DNA from: Pseudoalteromonas ostreae
GTDB lineage: Bacteria; Pseudomonadota; Gammaproteobacteria; Enterobacterales; Alteromonadaceae
Length of the DNA stretch: 64,000 nt
Assembly (NCBI RefSeq): GCF_018069805.1
Contig: NZ_JAGPYN010000007.1
Coordinates: 1-64,000, forward strand
Direction of reading: 5' to 3'
Notes under the pieces: model-generated
Database searches by the model: none
The model's input: only the letters and a program-made list of their open reading frames with translations
What the model was told of the DNA's origin: nothing
Shown: one piece after another, positions 30,898-40,109 of the stretch
Numbering within the stretch: the first letter of the stretch is position 1
Layout of the letters: every line of letters begins with the position of its first letter
Position numbers and translations under genes: made by a program

Positions 30898-31764
30898 TTA
30901 TTTAACCTTTTTAATTTCTCTTAATACCCTAAAACCAATAGAATTAGCTCTCGAATTTATAGTAAAACCCATTCTAAGTGAGTGATGTACATGTGGCTGT
31001 GGCATGGTCCAACTAGCCCCTTTAACCGTTTTATTTTTACAGTTAATTATTTTAATAGGAGCAATCGTCTTTGTTGCATTGTTATGATTATCTACATAAC
31101 AGTCCTGTACCCACTCGTAAACATTAGAAGTAACGTCATATAAGCCAAAAGGGTTTGGCTTTAAAATACCCACTTGCCAAGGATGTCCTTTGTCAGTGCC
31201 TTTTGGGCAGCCTCCTAGATCTCTATCGCAATGATCTATGCCTTGCTTGTATTCATTACCCCACCAAAATTTACTATTTGTTCCAGCTCGAGCCGCGTAT
31301 TCCCATTCAACTTCGCTAGGTAAGCGATAAATATTGCCAGTCTCATTGCTTAGCCACTTTGTATACGCGATTGCATCGAACCACGAAATATTTACTACAG
31401 GTTGTTGACCTCTTCCCCAGCCTTCATCGCTAGGGCACGAACGTATTCCGGTTTTACAAAATTTATCATATTGCTCAAACGTTACTTCAGTTTCACTTAA
31501 TGCATAAGGAGACTCTATTTTTGCTTTAAATATAGGTGCTTCATTTTGAAATGAGCGGAAATTTTCTCCGCCAATAGTGCCAACCCCAGCAGGAATTATT
31601 ACCATTTTTGGAGATTTTTCACCATTGGTTAGTTTGTCTTGAATATAAACAACCTTATGGTTAGTGAGTTTTAAACTAGACCAACTAATATCAAAAAAAC
31701 CAACGAATACTCCCACCAAAATTATAGATACAAAAAAATATTTAATTTTCAATTTAGCTAACAT
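30898..31764 (-). CDS. formylglycine-generating-enzyme-like (SUMF1/EgtB/PvdO) protein
   Basis: 288 residues: N-terminal membrane anchor (about 9-27), then an FGE-sulfatase domain. Recognisable: MVIIPAG, ALSETEVTFEQYDKFC, PVVNISWFDAIAYTKWLS, YRLPSEVEWEYAARAG, NPFGLYDVTSNVYEWVQDCY, VKGASW and the final IGFRVLRE. True sulfatase activation is unlikely without a sulfatase nearby; many such domains act as binding or oxidase modules, some beside secretion systems. It would be periplasmic. Part of a tight AT-rich operon. Confidence 0.82.
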   Translation of the reverse strand: MLAKLKIKYFFVSIILVGVFVGFFDISWSSLKLTNHKVVYIQDKLTNGEKSPKMVIIPAGVGTIGGENFRSFQNEAPIFKAKIESPYALSETEVTFEQYDKFCKTGIRSCPSDEGWGRGQQPVVNISWFDAIAYTKWLSNETGNIYRLPSEVEWEYAARAGTNSKFWWGNEYKQGIDHCDRDLGGCPKGTDKGHPWQVGILKPNPFGLYDVTSNVYEWVQDCYVDNHNNATKTIAPIKIINCKNKTVKGASWTMPQPHVHHSLRMGFTINSRANSIGFRVLREIKKVK

Positions 31765-31783
31765 GTTTTACTCATTAATAAAT

Positions 31784-32479
31784 TTAGGAAGTGGTAATAC
31801 CAATAACAAAACTTGCTGATTTTTTAGTATTCTCAGGCAAGGTGCGGGCACTTCCATATATTGTAGCAGCAGTTCCAACACCAGTTGCCATTGATGATCG
31901 AGTTAAAAAAGCTTTATAAAAAGAACTTCTTATCAATCGTTGGACTTGTGCTTGGGTGTAAACTTTTGTTGCTTTAGTACCATCATCTAAAAGAGTTTGA
32001 CCTCTCAGAACTTGTTTTAGGAGTTTTTGATTATTAATTAACTTTTTGTTGTTAAGCTTTAAAATTTCAACAGCAAGCTTTTTACGGTTTTCACGAGTCA
32101 TTCCTTTGTACATTTTTAATAATTTATTCTGCCCTAACGCTTTATTCTGCCCTAACGCTTTATTTTGACTAAACTTAACTAACAATGAACCAGCTTCTAA
32201 TCCTGCTTTAGTTAAATCGGCAACTTGAATGACATCTAAAGTAACCATCAAAGTTGAAAAAGTAGGAGATGCATCAAGCCATTGGTTGTATTCTGCATTA
32301 CCACTTAAATGGTTAAATACACGCCCAGCACCCACACCACATTGAAAAGTTGCAGCGGTAGTTGAGGTTAAAGTTAATGGAATTGCAGCCCATGTAGCGC
32401 CAAGACTTGCAGCTCCGCCACCCATTTCGGCGAAAACTAAAACCCAACCAGAAGTTGCGCCAACGCATGAAATACCCAT
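31784..32479 (-). CDS. hydrophobic hypothetical protein, possibly truncated
   Basis: 231 residues. The first 60 are a Gly/Ala/Thr-rich membrane-like stretch (GWVLVFAEMGGGAASLGATW), followed by Lys/Leu-rich helices with a tandem sequence repeat NKALGQ-NKALGQ encoded by an exact 18-bp duplication near 32123-32158. Immediately upstream, the codons for DETTT are in frame and preceded by a TAG, and the ATG lacks a ribosome site at normal distance (AGGA is 14 bases away), so this may be the tail of a once longer protein. I recall such sequences near PAAR/type VI effector genes, but no PAAR motif is present. Function unknown. Confidence 0.5.
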   Translation of the reverse strand: MGISCVGATSGWVLVFAEMGGGAASLGATWAAIPLTLTSTTAATFQCGVGAGRVFNHLSGNAEYNQWLDASPTFSTLMVTLDVIQVADLTKAGLEAGSLLVKFSQNKALGQNKALGQNKLLKMYKGMTRENRKKLAVEILKLNNKKLINNQKLLKQVLRGQTLLDDGTKATKVYTQAQVQRLIRSSFYKAFLTRSSMATGVGTAATIYGSARTLPENTKKSASFVIGITTS

Positions 32480-32674
32480 GGTTGTAGTTTCATCCTATAA
32501 CGAAGAATTAATCTTATCTATTCTTTGTTCGACCTTCATTTGTTTAGGGAATACAAATTCGCGGATATAAATGTTTTTCTGTCTGCTCTACAGCTTGCTC
32601 GGAGCACTTTACTATTGTAGTGGCTGTTTGGATTCAAAAGTAAACTACCTGGGTTTACTGAAAGTTTAGCAATA
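32480..32674. other. short intergenic stretch within the AT-rich cluster
   Basis: 195 bases between the 46-residue ORF and the 231-residue ORF. One minus-strand frame stays open for over 40 codons without a start and with low-complexity translation; I do not consider it coding. No clear promoter was found. Confidence 0.4.
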
Positions 32675-32815
32675 CTATCTTTCTTTCTCAGCTTCAAAAA
32701 TTACACCTGCGTGTCTAAACTCTGGATCTGAGTCAAGGGAAGCGTACATTTCTCGAAGTATATCTTTTGGGAATAGTTTTTGAATTTTAAGTACGAAAGT
32801 AGGATCTAATGACAT
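32675..32815 (-). CDS. small ORF of 46 residues with a strong ribosome site
   Basis: Reads MSLDPTFVLKIQKLFPKD then ILREMYASLDSDPEFRHAG and a Lys/Glu tail. It is preceded by AAAGGA ten bases before the ATG, a good ribosome site. Composition is protein-like (amphipathic helix, acidic turn, no repeats). It is the first reading frame of the AT-rich cluster; it could be a real small protein or the surviving N-terminus of a lost gene. No homologue recognised. Confidence 0.45.
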   Translation of the reverse strand: MSLDPTFVLKIQKLFPKDILREMYASLDSDPEFRHAGVIFEAEKER

Positions 32816-32948
32816 ATTATTTATTCCTTTAAATATTTCCGATAATCTAACATATTTTATTTGTTATTTAAATTTCTTTTGTTTTGAATTGAGGTTTTGG
32901 AATTATTAAATGTTATTTAAAAACAATATTAGACTGATTTACTAACAA

Positions 32949-32975
32949 AAAAGCTCACTAAAAATGAGCTTTTAA
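32949..32975 (-). terminator. terminator of the DUF4136 lipoprotein gene
   Basis: AAAAGCTCA (32949-32957) pairs with TGAGCTTTT (32965-32973); T-run follows on the minus strand. Lies 20 bases after the stop codon. Confidence 0.8.
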
Positions 32976-32993
32976 AAAATTATTTATAGCAGA

Positions 32994-33542
32994 TTATTGT
33001 GCTAGTTTTTCAGGCGGGAAGCCAGAAAGAATAGTCGCAACAGCTTCTCTTACTGCTTCGTTACGCTGTTCAGGAGATTGCTTCTTCTGTAAACGGCCTT
33101 CGCGTGCACCACGCCAAACAAGCTGGTTAGAGGCACGATCAACAACATCAATGACTAAAGTGCCCACATCATACTCATGAGTTGTTGTTTGCGTGTTATA
33201 ACCCATGCCCCAGTAGTTCCAACGTGCACCGTAACCTACATTAAATGTATCAACGTCAACTTTAGTATCAACAGAGGCATGATAGTTAATTAATACATCT
33301 GCTGATGCTTCATCGGCAGGTGTCATACCGTTTGCTTGTAATTGTGCATTTACCGCTTCACGCACACGTTTTTCCATCAATGGGCTGATTTGATAGTTAC
33401 CAGCGTCAGCCAAGGTCGCTTGTGGAAACCAAGCAAATGTTTTGTAGTTACCAAAGTCCACAGATTTGTCGTAGTCAATATCAGGCGTTTTTGCACACGC
33501 TGCTAGTAGTAATACAGCAGCTGCAATTAGTATATTTTTCAT
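32994..33542 (-). CDS. DUF4136 lipoprotein
   Basis: 182-residue lipoprotein: signal with lipobox LLAAC (Cys16) and then the DUF4136 pattern: YDKSVDFGNYKTFAWFP, a conserved Asp/Asn-rich middle (ADVLINYHASV), GTLVIDVVDRASNQLVWRGA and a C-terminal helix VATILSGFPP. Asp at +3 and not +2 of the lipobox (C-A-K) suggests the outer membrane. Family of unknown function, common in Alteromonadales and Bacteroidetes. Single gene with own terminator. Confidence 0.88.
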   Translation of the reverse strand: MKNILIAAAVLLLAACAKTPDIDYDKSVDFGNYKTFAWFPQATLADAGNYQISPLMEKRVREAVNAQLQANGMTPADEASADVLINYHASVDTKVDVDTFNVGYGARWNYWGMGYNTQTTTHEYDVGTLVIDVVDRASNQLVWRGAREGRLQKKQSPEQRNEAVREAVATILSGFPPEKLAQ

Positions 33543-33711
33543 GGAGTTTGCTCCTTGGCAAATTTAATTACTTTTCGTTTGATAACATAACATAGAATTA
33601 ATTCAAGGAAATGTTATTTTTTAACTGTAATTTGTATACATGATAAGTACTGGTTAGTTTAGTCGTCCTTGACTGAATGATGTATTAATTTACACAAACG
33701 TGGCTATTGTC

Positions 33712-36489
33712 TTATTCATGCTCTACTTCTATCCAATCCTTTTCATCTACCCAGTTTTGTGCGCCGTCTTTAACGGAGCGAATTGGCACAATATAATCAC
33801 AGCTAATTTGTGGTTTCACCGAGGCAAAAATAGGCACAAAACCAAAGCTGAGTGCGGTTTCTATAATTGCTTTTTGATTTTGCGGATCGATATCGGCCGC
33901 TTCATCAATATAAATTGGGATGCGGTATAAGTTTTGCTCTTGGTCGCTTAATAAGTAGCGGATAAACAACATGCCGCATAATAATTTTATGGTGATACGC
34001 GTACCGTTTGAGCCAGCCGAATCAATCTTTTCAAAATGCTCGGTTTCGCCTGCACGGTTTACTACTTCAAAGCGAATATCAAATAAGTCAGTAAGGGTTA
34101 AACCGGCTTTATCAGAGGCAAGTTTAATTAAGTGATCTTTTGCTTCGTTGATAGCACTTTCACTGTAGGGTTCTTGGCTGAGTAAATCCAGCGTATCACC
34201 TTGTTCAAACTGATTTGAGGTACTGATGATGGTATCAATACTATCAACCAACATTTTGCGTGGTATCACGTTAATTTTAAATGCTTGTAAGTTTGAAATA
34301 CGATGCTGACTAATGCCTTTATTGAAGCTGTTCATTTCACGGCGCAGTCTGTCTAAATCTTCACGCAGTCCCTTAATCGTCGCGGCTACTTCTGTGAGTG
34401 CAACCCGGGCTTGGCGTTCAACCGCATCACGTTCGTTATCAATATTATGGAACGCGCCAATCAATTTCTGGTATTTACTAAACTCGTCGTTTTCGTTATC
34501 AAATTTGGTAATACCAGCATTGTAAATATGCAAATAGGTATTACGAACGTTGATATCAAAATTACGCAGCTCTTGGCAATCTTTATTAAAGTGATGAACT
34601 AAGTCACTGAGGTTATCAAAGTCAATTTGCACATCAATCATATACGGGGTGACTTTACCGCTATATAAATCCAGCGTGTGGTCAATTCGTTCAGATTTCA
34701 CTTGGCGTAGGCGCTCTGCTTGGCGTGAAATTAAATCTTTTTTCGATTTAATAATCGAGCGTCGATCACTAATTGAACCGCTGTTATTTTGAATATCTTG
34801 TAAGTAGCTATCAACTTGCTCGCGTTCAGCCAATAATTGCTCTTTTAAGAGTGTTTGTGCATCAATAGATTGCAGCATAACCTGGAATTGTTCAAAGCGT
34901 TTAAGTGCGCTTTCTGCTGCCATGAGTTCATCGTATAAGGCATCTTTTTCTTTTTGTTTGTCGGCCACATTTGCGGCCACATCACGCTGTTGCTTAAATT
35001 CATTGAGTGACTGTTCAAGGGCGCTGAGTTGCGCAGTAAGTTGCTCTTTATTTTCACCGCTTTGCATCTGTACCGGTGACAGTTTTTTCAGCTTGATGGT
35101 CGCGCCTGGCAGGGTAAGCACGCCGCCTTTCACGTTATCTGATAATTGCTCTAAAAATGTACCAAAGGCATCTTCATCAGTGATATCTATATCACCATTA
35201 CTGGTGGTGGCAAATGACAGAATGTCAGGGTTTAGAATACGCGAGATCTCTTCAACTTCTTTAAGTGATAAATCCTCGCGCATACGGGTAAATAAATTAA
35301 ACTCAAGATTTTTAAGCTGCAGCTTTAAGCTTTTGATCTGCTTTTGTGTTTCACTAATACGGTAATCAAGAGTATGCAGGCTTTGCCCTTGCGCACTGTT
35401 GATAGAATGCGATAGTGACTCGTAATCTTGCTTTAATTGACCAAGGCTTACTTTTAAGGTTGCCATGTTAACCAATTCAAATTCAGATTTTAGAGCACCA
35501 AAGTCTAAAAACCATTGCTCTATTTGTGTTTGCCTGCGTTCAATATCGCGCGATTGTTGTACATAAAGTTGTTGTTTTTGTTCAAACTCGTGCTTTTCGT
35601 GTTCAATGTCTTCAAGGGCAACATTAAGCTCGCTCAATTGCGCCTCTTGGTAGCTATCAAAATCGATTAATGCTTGGTCAATTTTGGGGGCGTATGCGGC
35701 TAATTTACCTTTGAGTACGGTTTGGTTTTCAAGCATAGATTCAAGGGCGCTGATAGGTTCTTGCATCGACTCGAGTGCTTTTAGCTCACGTTTTGCGCGG
35801 TTTACTTTATCAAAGGAGCGACGCCATACTTCATAAAAATCGACCTTTGAGTTTGACATGTGGCGTTCAAATACGCGTAACATAAAGCGCTTTACGTCGG
35901 CAGCGCCTAATTTATGCAGGTTCAAAATACGGCGGAAAATTTCTTTATAAATTGCCGAATCTTGCACGTTGTTAAGCGGGATCATCTTTAAGTTAATGTC
36001 GCCGTCAAATGGCGTGGCACCACCCGTTAATAGCGCGTTGAGCTCTTGCGCTTTAAGCTCGATAGGGTTAAAGCCTTGCTCTTTTAAATGATTAAACAGT
36101 TTAGTGAACTTAATGATGGTTTTACCTTGAGTATACTGCTCAAGATCAAGCTTGCCTTGGTAACAAAAAAACTGATGTGCGTAACCGGCAATTTTACCAA
36201 GCCCAGCTACACCAATCACCACCGGGCCATGGGGTAGGTCGGCTTCGAGTAAAATATAGGATTGATCTGACGAAAAATAAAATTTACGGGTTTCGTCTAA
36301 ATCATGACCGTCCCATTCTGTTAGGCGTAAATCATTAATAAGCGGAAATTGTAGAGCATTGATCACCGAGCTTTTACCGGTGTTATTTGGTGCACAAATT
36401 GAGCTGCTTTTATCAAGCGGGATCACACATTTGGCATAACCGGCGGTGTTTAATAATGCCAGCTTACTGAGGCCGTATAGGTTTTTCAT
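33712..36489 (-). CDS. mksB: MksB, SMC-like ATPase of a MukBEF-like condensin
   Basis: 925-residue ATPase: N-terminal Walker A APNNTGKSS (33-41), long coiled coils (about 220-330, 480-640 and 650-760) flanking a hinge region, C-terminal signature-like SAGSNGTRI (824-832) and Walker B IYIDEAAD (Asp862, Glu863). Much shorter than MukB (1486), in the range of MksB. It overlaps the stop of mksE by one base (TAATG). With MksE and MksF it should form a DNA-loop-extruding condensin. There is no MksG/JetD nuclease gene on either side, so a chromosome role is more likely than plasmid defence. Confidence 0.88.
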   Translation of the reverse strand: MKNLYGLSKLALLNTAGYAKCVIPLDKSSSICAPNNTGKSSVINALQFPLINDLRLTEWDGHDLDETRKFYFSSDQSYILLEADLPHGPVVIGVAGLGKIAGYAHQFFCYQGKLDLEQYTQGKTIIKFTKLFNHLKEQGFNPIELKAQELNALLTGGATPFDGDINLKMIPLNNVQDSAIYKEIFRRILNLHKLGAADVKRFMLRVFERHMSNSKVDFYEVWRRSFDKVNRAKRELKALESMQEPISALESMLENQTVLKGKLAAYAPKIDQALIDFDSYQEAQLSELNVALEDIEHEKHEFEQKQQLYVQQSRDIERRQTQIEQWFLDFGALKSEFELVNMATLKVSLGQLKQDYESLSHSINSAQGQSLHTLDYRISETQKQIKSLKLQLKNLEFNLFTRMREDLSLKEVEEISRILNPDILSFATTSNGDIDITDEDAFGTFLEQLSDNVKGGVLTLPGATIKLKKLSPVQMQSGENKEQLTAQLSALEQSLNEFKQQRDVAANVADKQKEKDALYDELMAAESALKRFEQFQVMLQSIDAQTLLKEQLLAEREQVDSYLQDIQNNSGSISDRRSIIKSKKDLISRQAERLRQVKSERIDHTLDLYSGKVTPYMIDVQIDFDNLSDLVHHFNKDCQELRNFDINVRNTYLHIYNAGITKFDNENDEFSKYQKLIGAFHNIDNERDAVERQARVALTEVAATIKGLREDLDRLRREMNSFNKGISQHRISNLQAFKINVIPRKMLVDSIDTIISTSNQFEQGDTLDLLSQEPYSESAINEAKDHLIKLASDKAGLTLTDLFDIRFEVVNRAGETEHFEKIDSAGSNGTRITIKLLCGMLFIRYLLSDQEQNLYRIPIYIDEAADIDPQNQKAIIETALSFGFVPIFASVKPQISCDYIVPIRSVKDGAQNWVDEKDWIEVEHE

Positions 36490-37034
36490 TATTCGTCCTC
36501 TCCAATATAGGTTTCTTCGTTTACTTCCATTAAGGCATCAATATAACGGTAGATAGGTGCTTGCAGCATAAAGCCGCCTTCTACTTCACGGGCAAGGCCA
36601 AGTCGTATCATGCGTAAGTACACGTCTTTACGTAGGTCTGATCCTGAAAAAATTTCGAGTTGATCAAATAAGTGCTTGTTCATTTGCACTAAAGTTTGCA
36701 TCAGTTCTAAATCATTCACTTCATCAAATAGGGCACGCATTGGGTCTTTACCTGAGTTTGCATAGTGCTCAATTAAGATATAAATGGTTAAGGCAATCGC
36801 GCGGGAAATTTTCCCCATATTGGGTGTACTTTCATCGCTGGCAAAGTAATAAAAACCACGGCTGTCATGTTGTAAATCGTGGCCAAGGGCGTTGAATAAT
36901 GCGCGGTAATAATCAATTTGTTGGTCAAGCTCTTGCCACATTACGGTATCTTGTTCGCTAATGTGATAGCCGGTGACTAATTTTTTATTAATTGCTTGTA
37001 GATGACTAAGTTCATCTAAATTTATCTGTGTCAT
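36489..37034 (-). CDS. mksE: MksE, small kite-type subunit of condensin
   Basis: 181 residues, no signal or membrane segment, all helix and small winged domains; TQINLDELSHLQAINKKLVTGYHIS at the start (shown in part: NKKLVTGYHIS) is the MksE/MukE region, and acidic ends are typical. It lies five bases after mksF and shares one base with mksB, so translation is coupled. KITE subunits bind DNA and the kleisin MksF. The family call rests mainly on size, order and neighbours. Confidence 0.82.
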   Translation of the reverse strand: MTQINLDELSHLQAINKKLVTGYHISEQDTVMWQELDQQIDYYRALFNALGHDLQHDSRGFYYFASDESTPNMGKISRAIALTIYILIEHYANSGKDPMRALFDEVNDLELMQTLVQMNKHLFDQLEIFSGSDLRKDVYLRMIRLGLAREVEGGFMLQAPIYRYIDALMEVNEETYIGEDE

Positions 37035-37039
37035 AACGG

Positions 37040-38320
37040 TTACTCATCCACTGTAGGTGTTTGCTGAGAGTCAATAGGCTTAGAATTAAAAGGGAAAAGA
37101 GAAAAATGTTGCCCGGCAATTTTTACGCGCATTTTTTCATCACTTTGATTGATTTCAATATCGGTGTCACTTACCAGCTTTTGATATAAAAACAGCATTT
37201 CGTCGGCTTCAAGGTCGGGGTAGCTTTGCTCTAAAAAGGTCAATAATGGTTGTGGCTTTTTACGTTTAGCATTGAAGCGTTTTTTAAAGTTTGCTTTAAC
37301 ATTATTGTAATCTGGAATATTGGGCGTAACAAAAGCAGGCACATCTTGTTGATCTGGAAGTTCGTATTCACTGTGTTCAAACTCAACAAGTGCAGCCATA
37401 TAAGCGACCATATGGCGCTGTTGCCCCAATGAGAACCGCTGCGTGTCGGAGACAAAATGTGGTTGTACGGCGCTGAGCATATTATCAACGCCATTTTTAC
37501 GTACTAAACCAAGTACTTTAGCTGCTTGACGAGTGATCATATTATTACGGCGCAACTCTTCACGCAGTGGCATTAGCATATCGGCACTTTTACGCAGGCT
37601 TTCGCGACCAACTAAATGCATTTCTAAAATTCGGGTACGTAATCGTTCAAGCATGCGTTTATCTTGATAAGCTTTACCGCTGCGTTCAATATATTCGATT
37701 TGCGTACTGATTTGTGTTTCGATGGTATTAAAACAAGCATGAAAATCGCCACGAATATCGACCATTTCAAGCATTGGTTCAATGTATTCATCAAACGCTT
37801 CAATCACCGCTTGATAACGCTTTTGTAATGATTGCACCGCATTATTAGCTTTTGCTTGTTCAACAATATTTAAAATGGCATTTTCGTTGTGGGCAAATAG
37901 TTTCATTATTTTACGCACCCGATCATCCATAATGCGGCTAAAACGGCGCATCTCGTCGTAGTCTTCAATACTACCGGCATTGTCTAAACGGTTACCCAAA
38001 CGGGCTAAATCTTCAACCAGCACGCTAATTTCTTGCGCCAAGCCTAAATGTTCTTCCTGCAATAAAAAAGTGGCAAAATCTGCAATTGCACGGTTAATTT
38101 CAAGTTGTGACGATTTAGCCAAGGGAATAATAATATCTTGGTTTAAAAGGCGGTTGGTTTCTTTGTAAATGCGCTCATTGGACCACGTTGGCTGTTTTTG
38201 TTTGATCGCATTTTGTACGTCTTTTAAGCTGAAATCAGCCATCTTAAAACGTTTAAATAGCAGTTCTAACATTCCCCAATGCTCTGTGAGGGTATTTAGT
38301 AACTTTTTAGCTGGGATCAT
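37040..38320 (-). CDS. mksF: MksF, kleisin subunit of condensin
   Basis: 426-residue kleisin that would bridge the MksB heads. N-terminal winged helix (LLNTLTEHWGMLELLFKRFK and RIYKETNRLLNQDIIIPL), long helical middle with coiled coil (about 150-290), C-terminal winged domain. First gene of mksFEB, the standard order for Mks/Muk operons. An inverted repeat CTGTA-N9-TACAG lies 26 bases upstream of the start and may be a regulator site. Confidence 0.82.
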   Translation of the reverse strand: MIPAKKLLNTLTEHWGMLELLFKRFKMADFSLKDVQNAIKQKQPTWSNERIYKETNRLLNQDIIIPLAKSSQLEINRAIADFATFLLQEEHLGLAQEISVLVEDLARLGNRLDNAGSIEDYDEMRRFSRIMDDRVRKIMKLFAHNENAILNIVEQAKANNAVQSLQKRYQAVIEAFDEYIEPMLEMVDIRGDFHACFNTIETQISTQIEYIERSGKAYQDKRMLERLRTRILEMHLVGRESLRKSADMLMPLREELRRNNMITRQAAKVLGLVRKNGVDNMLSAVQPHFVSDTQRFSLGQQRHMVAYMAALVEFEHSEYELPDQQDVPAFVTPNIPDYNNVKANFKKRFNAKRKKPQPLLTFLEQSYPDLEADEMLFLYQKLVSDTDIEINQSDEKMRVKIAGQHFSLFPFNSKPIDSQQTPTVDE

Positions 38321-38498
38321 AAAGCTCCAGTAACTCTAATTAATACTGTATAGCCTAGGTACAGACTATCAGCGATTTGTCTTATAAAGATGAATTTGCA
38401 ATAGTTTTATACAGTCTTTGGTGCTAGACTGCGCGCCGTGTCGTCCTGCGGCTCATAACATACAATTTTTACATTTTTATAAAGGTTGTTCAAACACC

Positions 38499-39746
38499 AT
38501 GGTATCTGCAATTATCCTAACCCTGATAACGCTAGCATTCGTGCTCATCGTTATAGAGGATATTATCCATGTAAACAAGGCCAAAACTACGCTTTTCTTT
38601 GGTACTTTATGCTGGATTATCTTATTTATCTCGCCGCTTCACGGGCAAAGCCCCGAAAACGTACAACATCAACTTGACCACAATATTTTAGAGATTGCCA
38701 CACTCTGGTTGTTTTTAATGGCTGCAATGACCTTTGTAGCCTATTTGAACTCCAAAGGTTTTATCCAAAATATTGTGCATAAGATAATGCCCAGTGCTAT
38801 TAGCGAACGCAAACTGATGTTTTTGATTGGCGGGTTCTCCTTCTTATTTTCGTCGATTTCAGACAATATCACAGCCACATTAATTTCCCTTGCGGTGGTG
38901 ATGTCGTTAAAACTCGATCCGAAAAAGCTAATTAAATACGCTACGCTTATCATCTTTAGTGTGAACTCGGGCGGAGTGTCGTTAATTACCGGTGATGTTA
39001 CTACCTTGATGATTTTCCTTGATGACAAAGTTACCATTGGTCACTTGCTATTGTTGGTTGTGCCTGCGTTATTTAGCGTGGCGCTATTGGCCATTATGCT
39101 GTCATTTGGACTCAACGGCCAAGTTGAGTTTACCAAACAAGAGGACCGCCGCATTGAGAAAACAGATATCACTATTGCAGTGATTTTCTTATCAACGATT
39201 GTTGGGACATTAACGTTAAGCGTGCTTTATCATGTGCCGCCTTTGTTAACTTTCTTATTTGGTTTGTCGTTGATGTTTTTAGTCGCGCAATTTTTAATGC
39301 GCAAAAAAGATGTGAATAAAAAAATCATCGATTACATTCGCGAAATAGAATACGACACTTTGCTGTTCTTCGTTGGCGTATTATTACTTGTAGGCGCCCT
39401 GAAAGAAGTCGGTATGCTCACTAAGTTCACTCATCTTTACGAGTTAATGCCAGCACAATACGCTAATTATTTAATGGGTATATTATCAGCTGCGGTTGAC
39501 AACGTACCGCTAACGGCTGCGTTACTTAAAGCTGAAATAGTTATGAGTCCACAACAATGGTTGTCGTTTACGTATGCAACTGGGGTGGGGGGGTCCATGC
39601 TTATTATTGGCTCGGCTGCCGGTATTATCGCTATGAGTAAAGTAAAAGCGCTTACCTTTATGAGTTATTTACGTATGTCGGTGTATTTATTAATCGCTTA
39701 TACAGTCGGTTATATGGGATCGTATTTAGCAGGTAGCTTTATTTAA
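38499..39746 (+). CDS. nhaD: Na+/H+ antiporter NhaD
   Basis: 415 residues from the ATG at 38499 (MVSAIILTLITLAF), at least ten membrane helices of the IT/arsenite-permease fold. Conserved segments SISDNITATLIS, SVNSGGVSLITGDVTT and AAVDNVPLTAALL are the two discontinuous-helix motifs of NhaD. AAGG lies thirteen bases upstream; the frame back to 38418 is not supported by family length. A marine-type sodium exporter. Divergent from mksFEB, with a terminator downstream. Confidence 0.93.
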   Translation: MVSAIILTLITLAFVLIVIEDIIHVNKAKTTLFFGTLCWIILFISPLHGQSPENVQHQLDHNILEIATLWLFLMAAMTFVAYLNSKGFIQNIVHKIMPSAISERKLMFLIGGFSFLFSSISDNITATLISLAVVMSLKLDPKKLIKYATLIIFSVNSGGVSLITGDVTTLMIFLDDKVTIGHLLLLVVPALFSVALLAIMLSFGLNGQVEFTKQEDRRIEKTDITIAVIFLSTIVGTLTLSVLYHVPPLLTFLFGLSLMFLVAQFLMRKKDVNKKIIDYIREIEYDTLLFFVGVLLLVGALKEVGMLTKFTHLYELMPAQYANYLMGILSAAVDNVPLTAALLKAEIVMSPQQWLSFTYATGVGGSMLIIGSAAGIIAMSKVKALTFMSYLRMSVYLLIAYTVGYMGSYLAGSFI

Positions 39747-39800
39747 TTGCTTTTATTATTTAAAACAACTTGACAGCTAGACGTCTAAACGATAACTTTC

Positions 39801-39826
39801 AAAGCCCGCTTAATAGCGGGTTTTGT
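39801..39826 (+). terminator. terminator after nhaD
   Basis: CCCGC (39805-39809) and GCGGG (39816-39820) extended by A/T pairs, followed by TTTTGTTATTT. Confidence 0.7.
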
Positions 39827-39865
39827 TATTTAATTGCTAATAATTTACGTAATTAATCTAACATT

Positions 39866-40027
39866 CAGAAGAGGTGCGGTACTTAGGTACTTAATGTGAG
39901 GCGACGTATGCCTGTGATCATTAAAGAGGGAAGTACTCGCCGAGGAAAGCAACTGGACGTCACAGTGGTTTTTCGGTTTATGGGGCTGAATCCTCAAAAC
40001 TGTCACCAATTAGGTGGAGAGCTTCTG
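39866..40027 (+). ncRNA. lysine riboswitch (L-box)
   Basis: P1 is formed by CAGAAG (39866-39871) and CTTCTG (40022-40027). In between come the L-box blocks: GAGGTGCG, GAAGTACTCGCCGAGGAAAG, CACAGTGG, TGGGGCTGAATCC and TGTCACC...GGTGGAGAGC. It stands upstream of the lysine-sensitive aspartokinase gene. The 80 bases after it (to the lysC ribosome site) contain GGCA/TGCC pairs that could form the expression platform, but no clean terminator. Confidence 0.94.
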
Positions 40028-40109
40028 GCAGTGGACTTTTCTTATTGAGCACCCCCTTGCCAAGTTCTTCTTGTTTTATCGTGGTATGAATGCCACAAAA
40101 GGAGACGAC

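Noticed and set aside
32494-32674. Open minus-strand frame with translation around LLLNPNSHYNSKVLRA
   Set aside because: No start codon or ribosome site in a sensible place, likely noncoding intergenic sequence.
38346-38364. CTGTA-N9-TACAG upstream of mksF as a LexA box
   Set aside because: LexA needs CTGT-N8-ACAG; here the spacing between CTGT and ACAG is 11, so it is not a LexA site. Kept only as a possible other operator.
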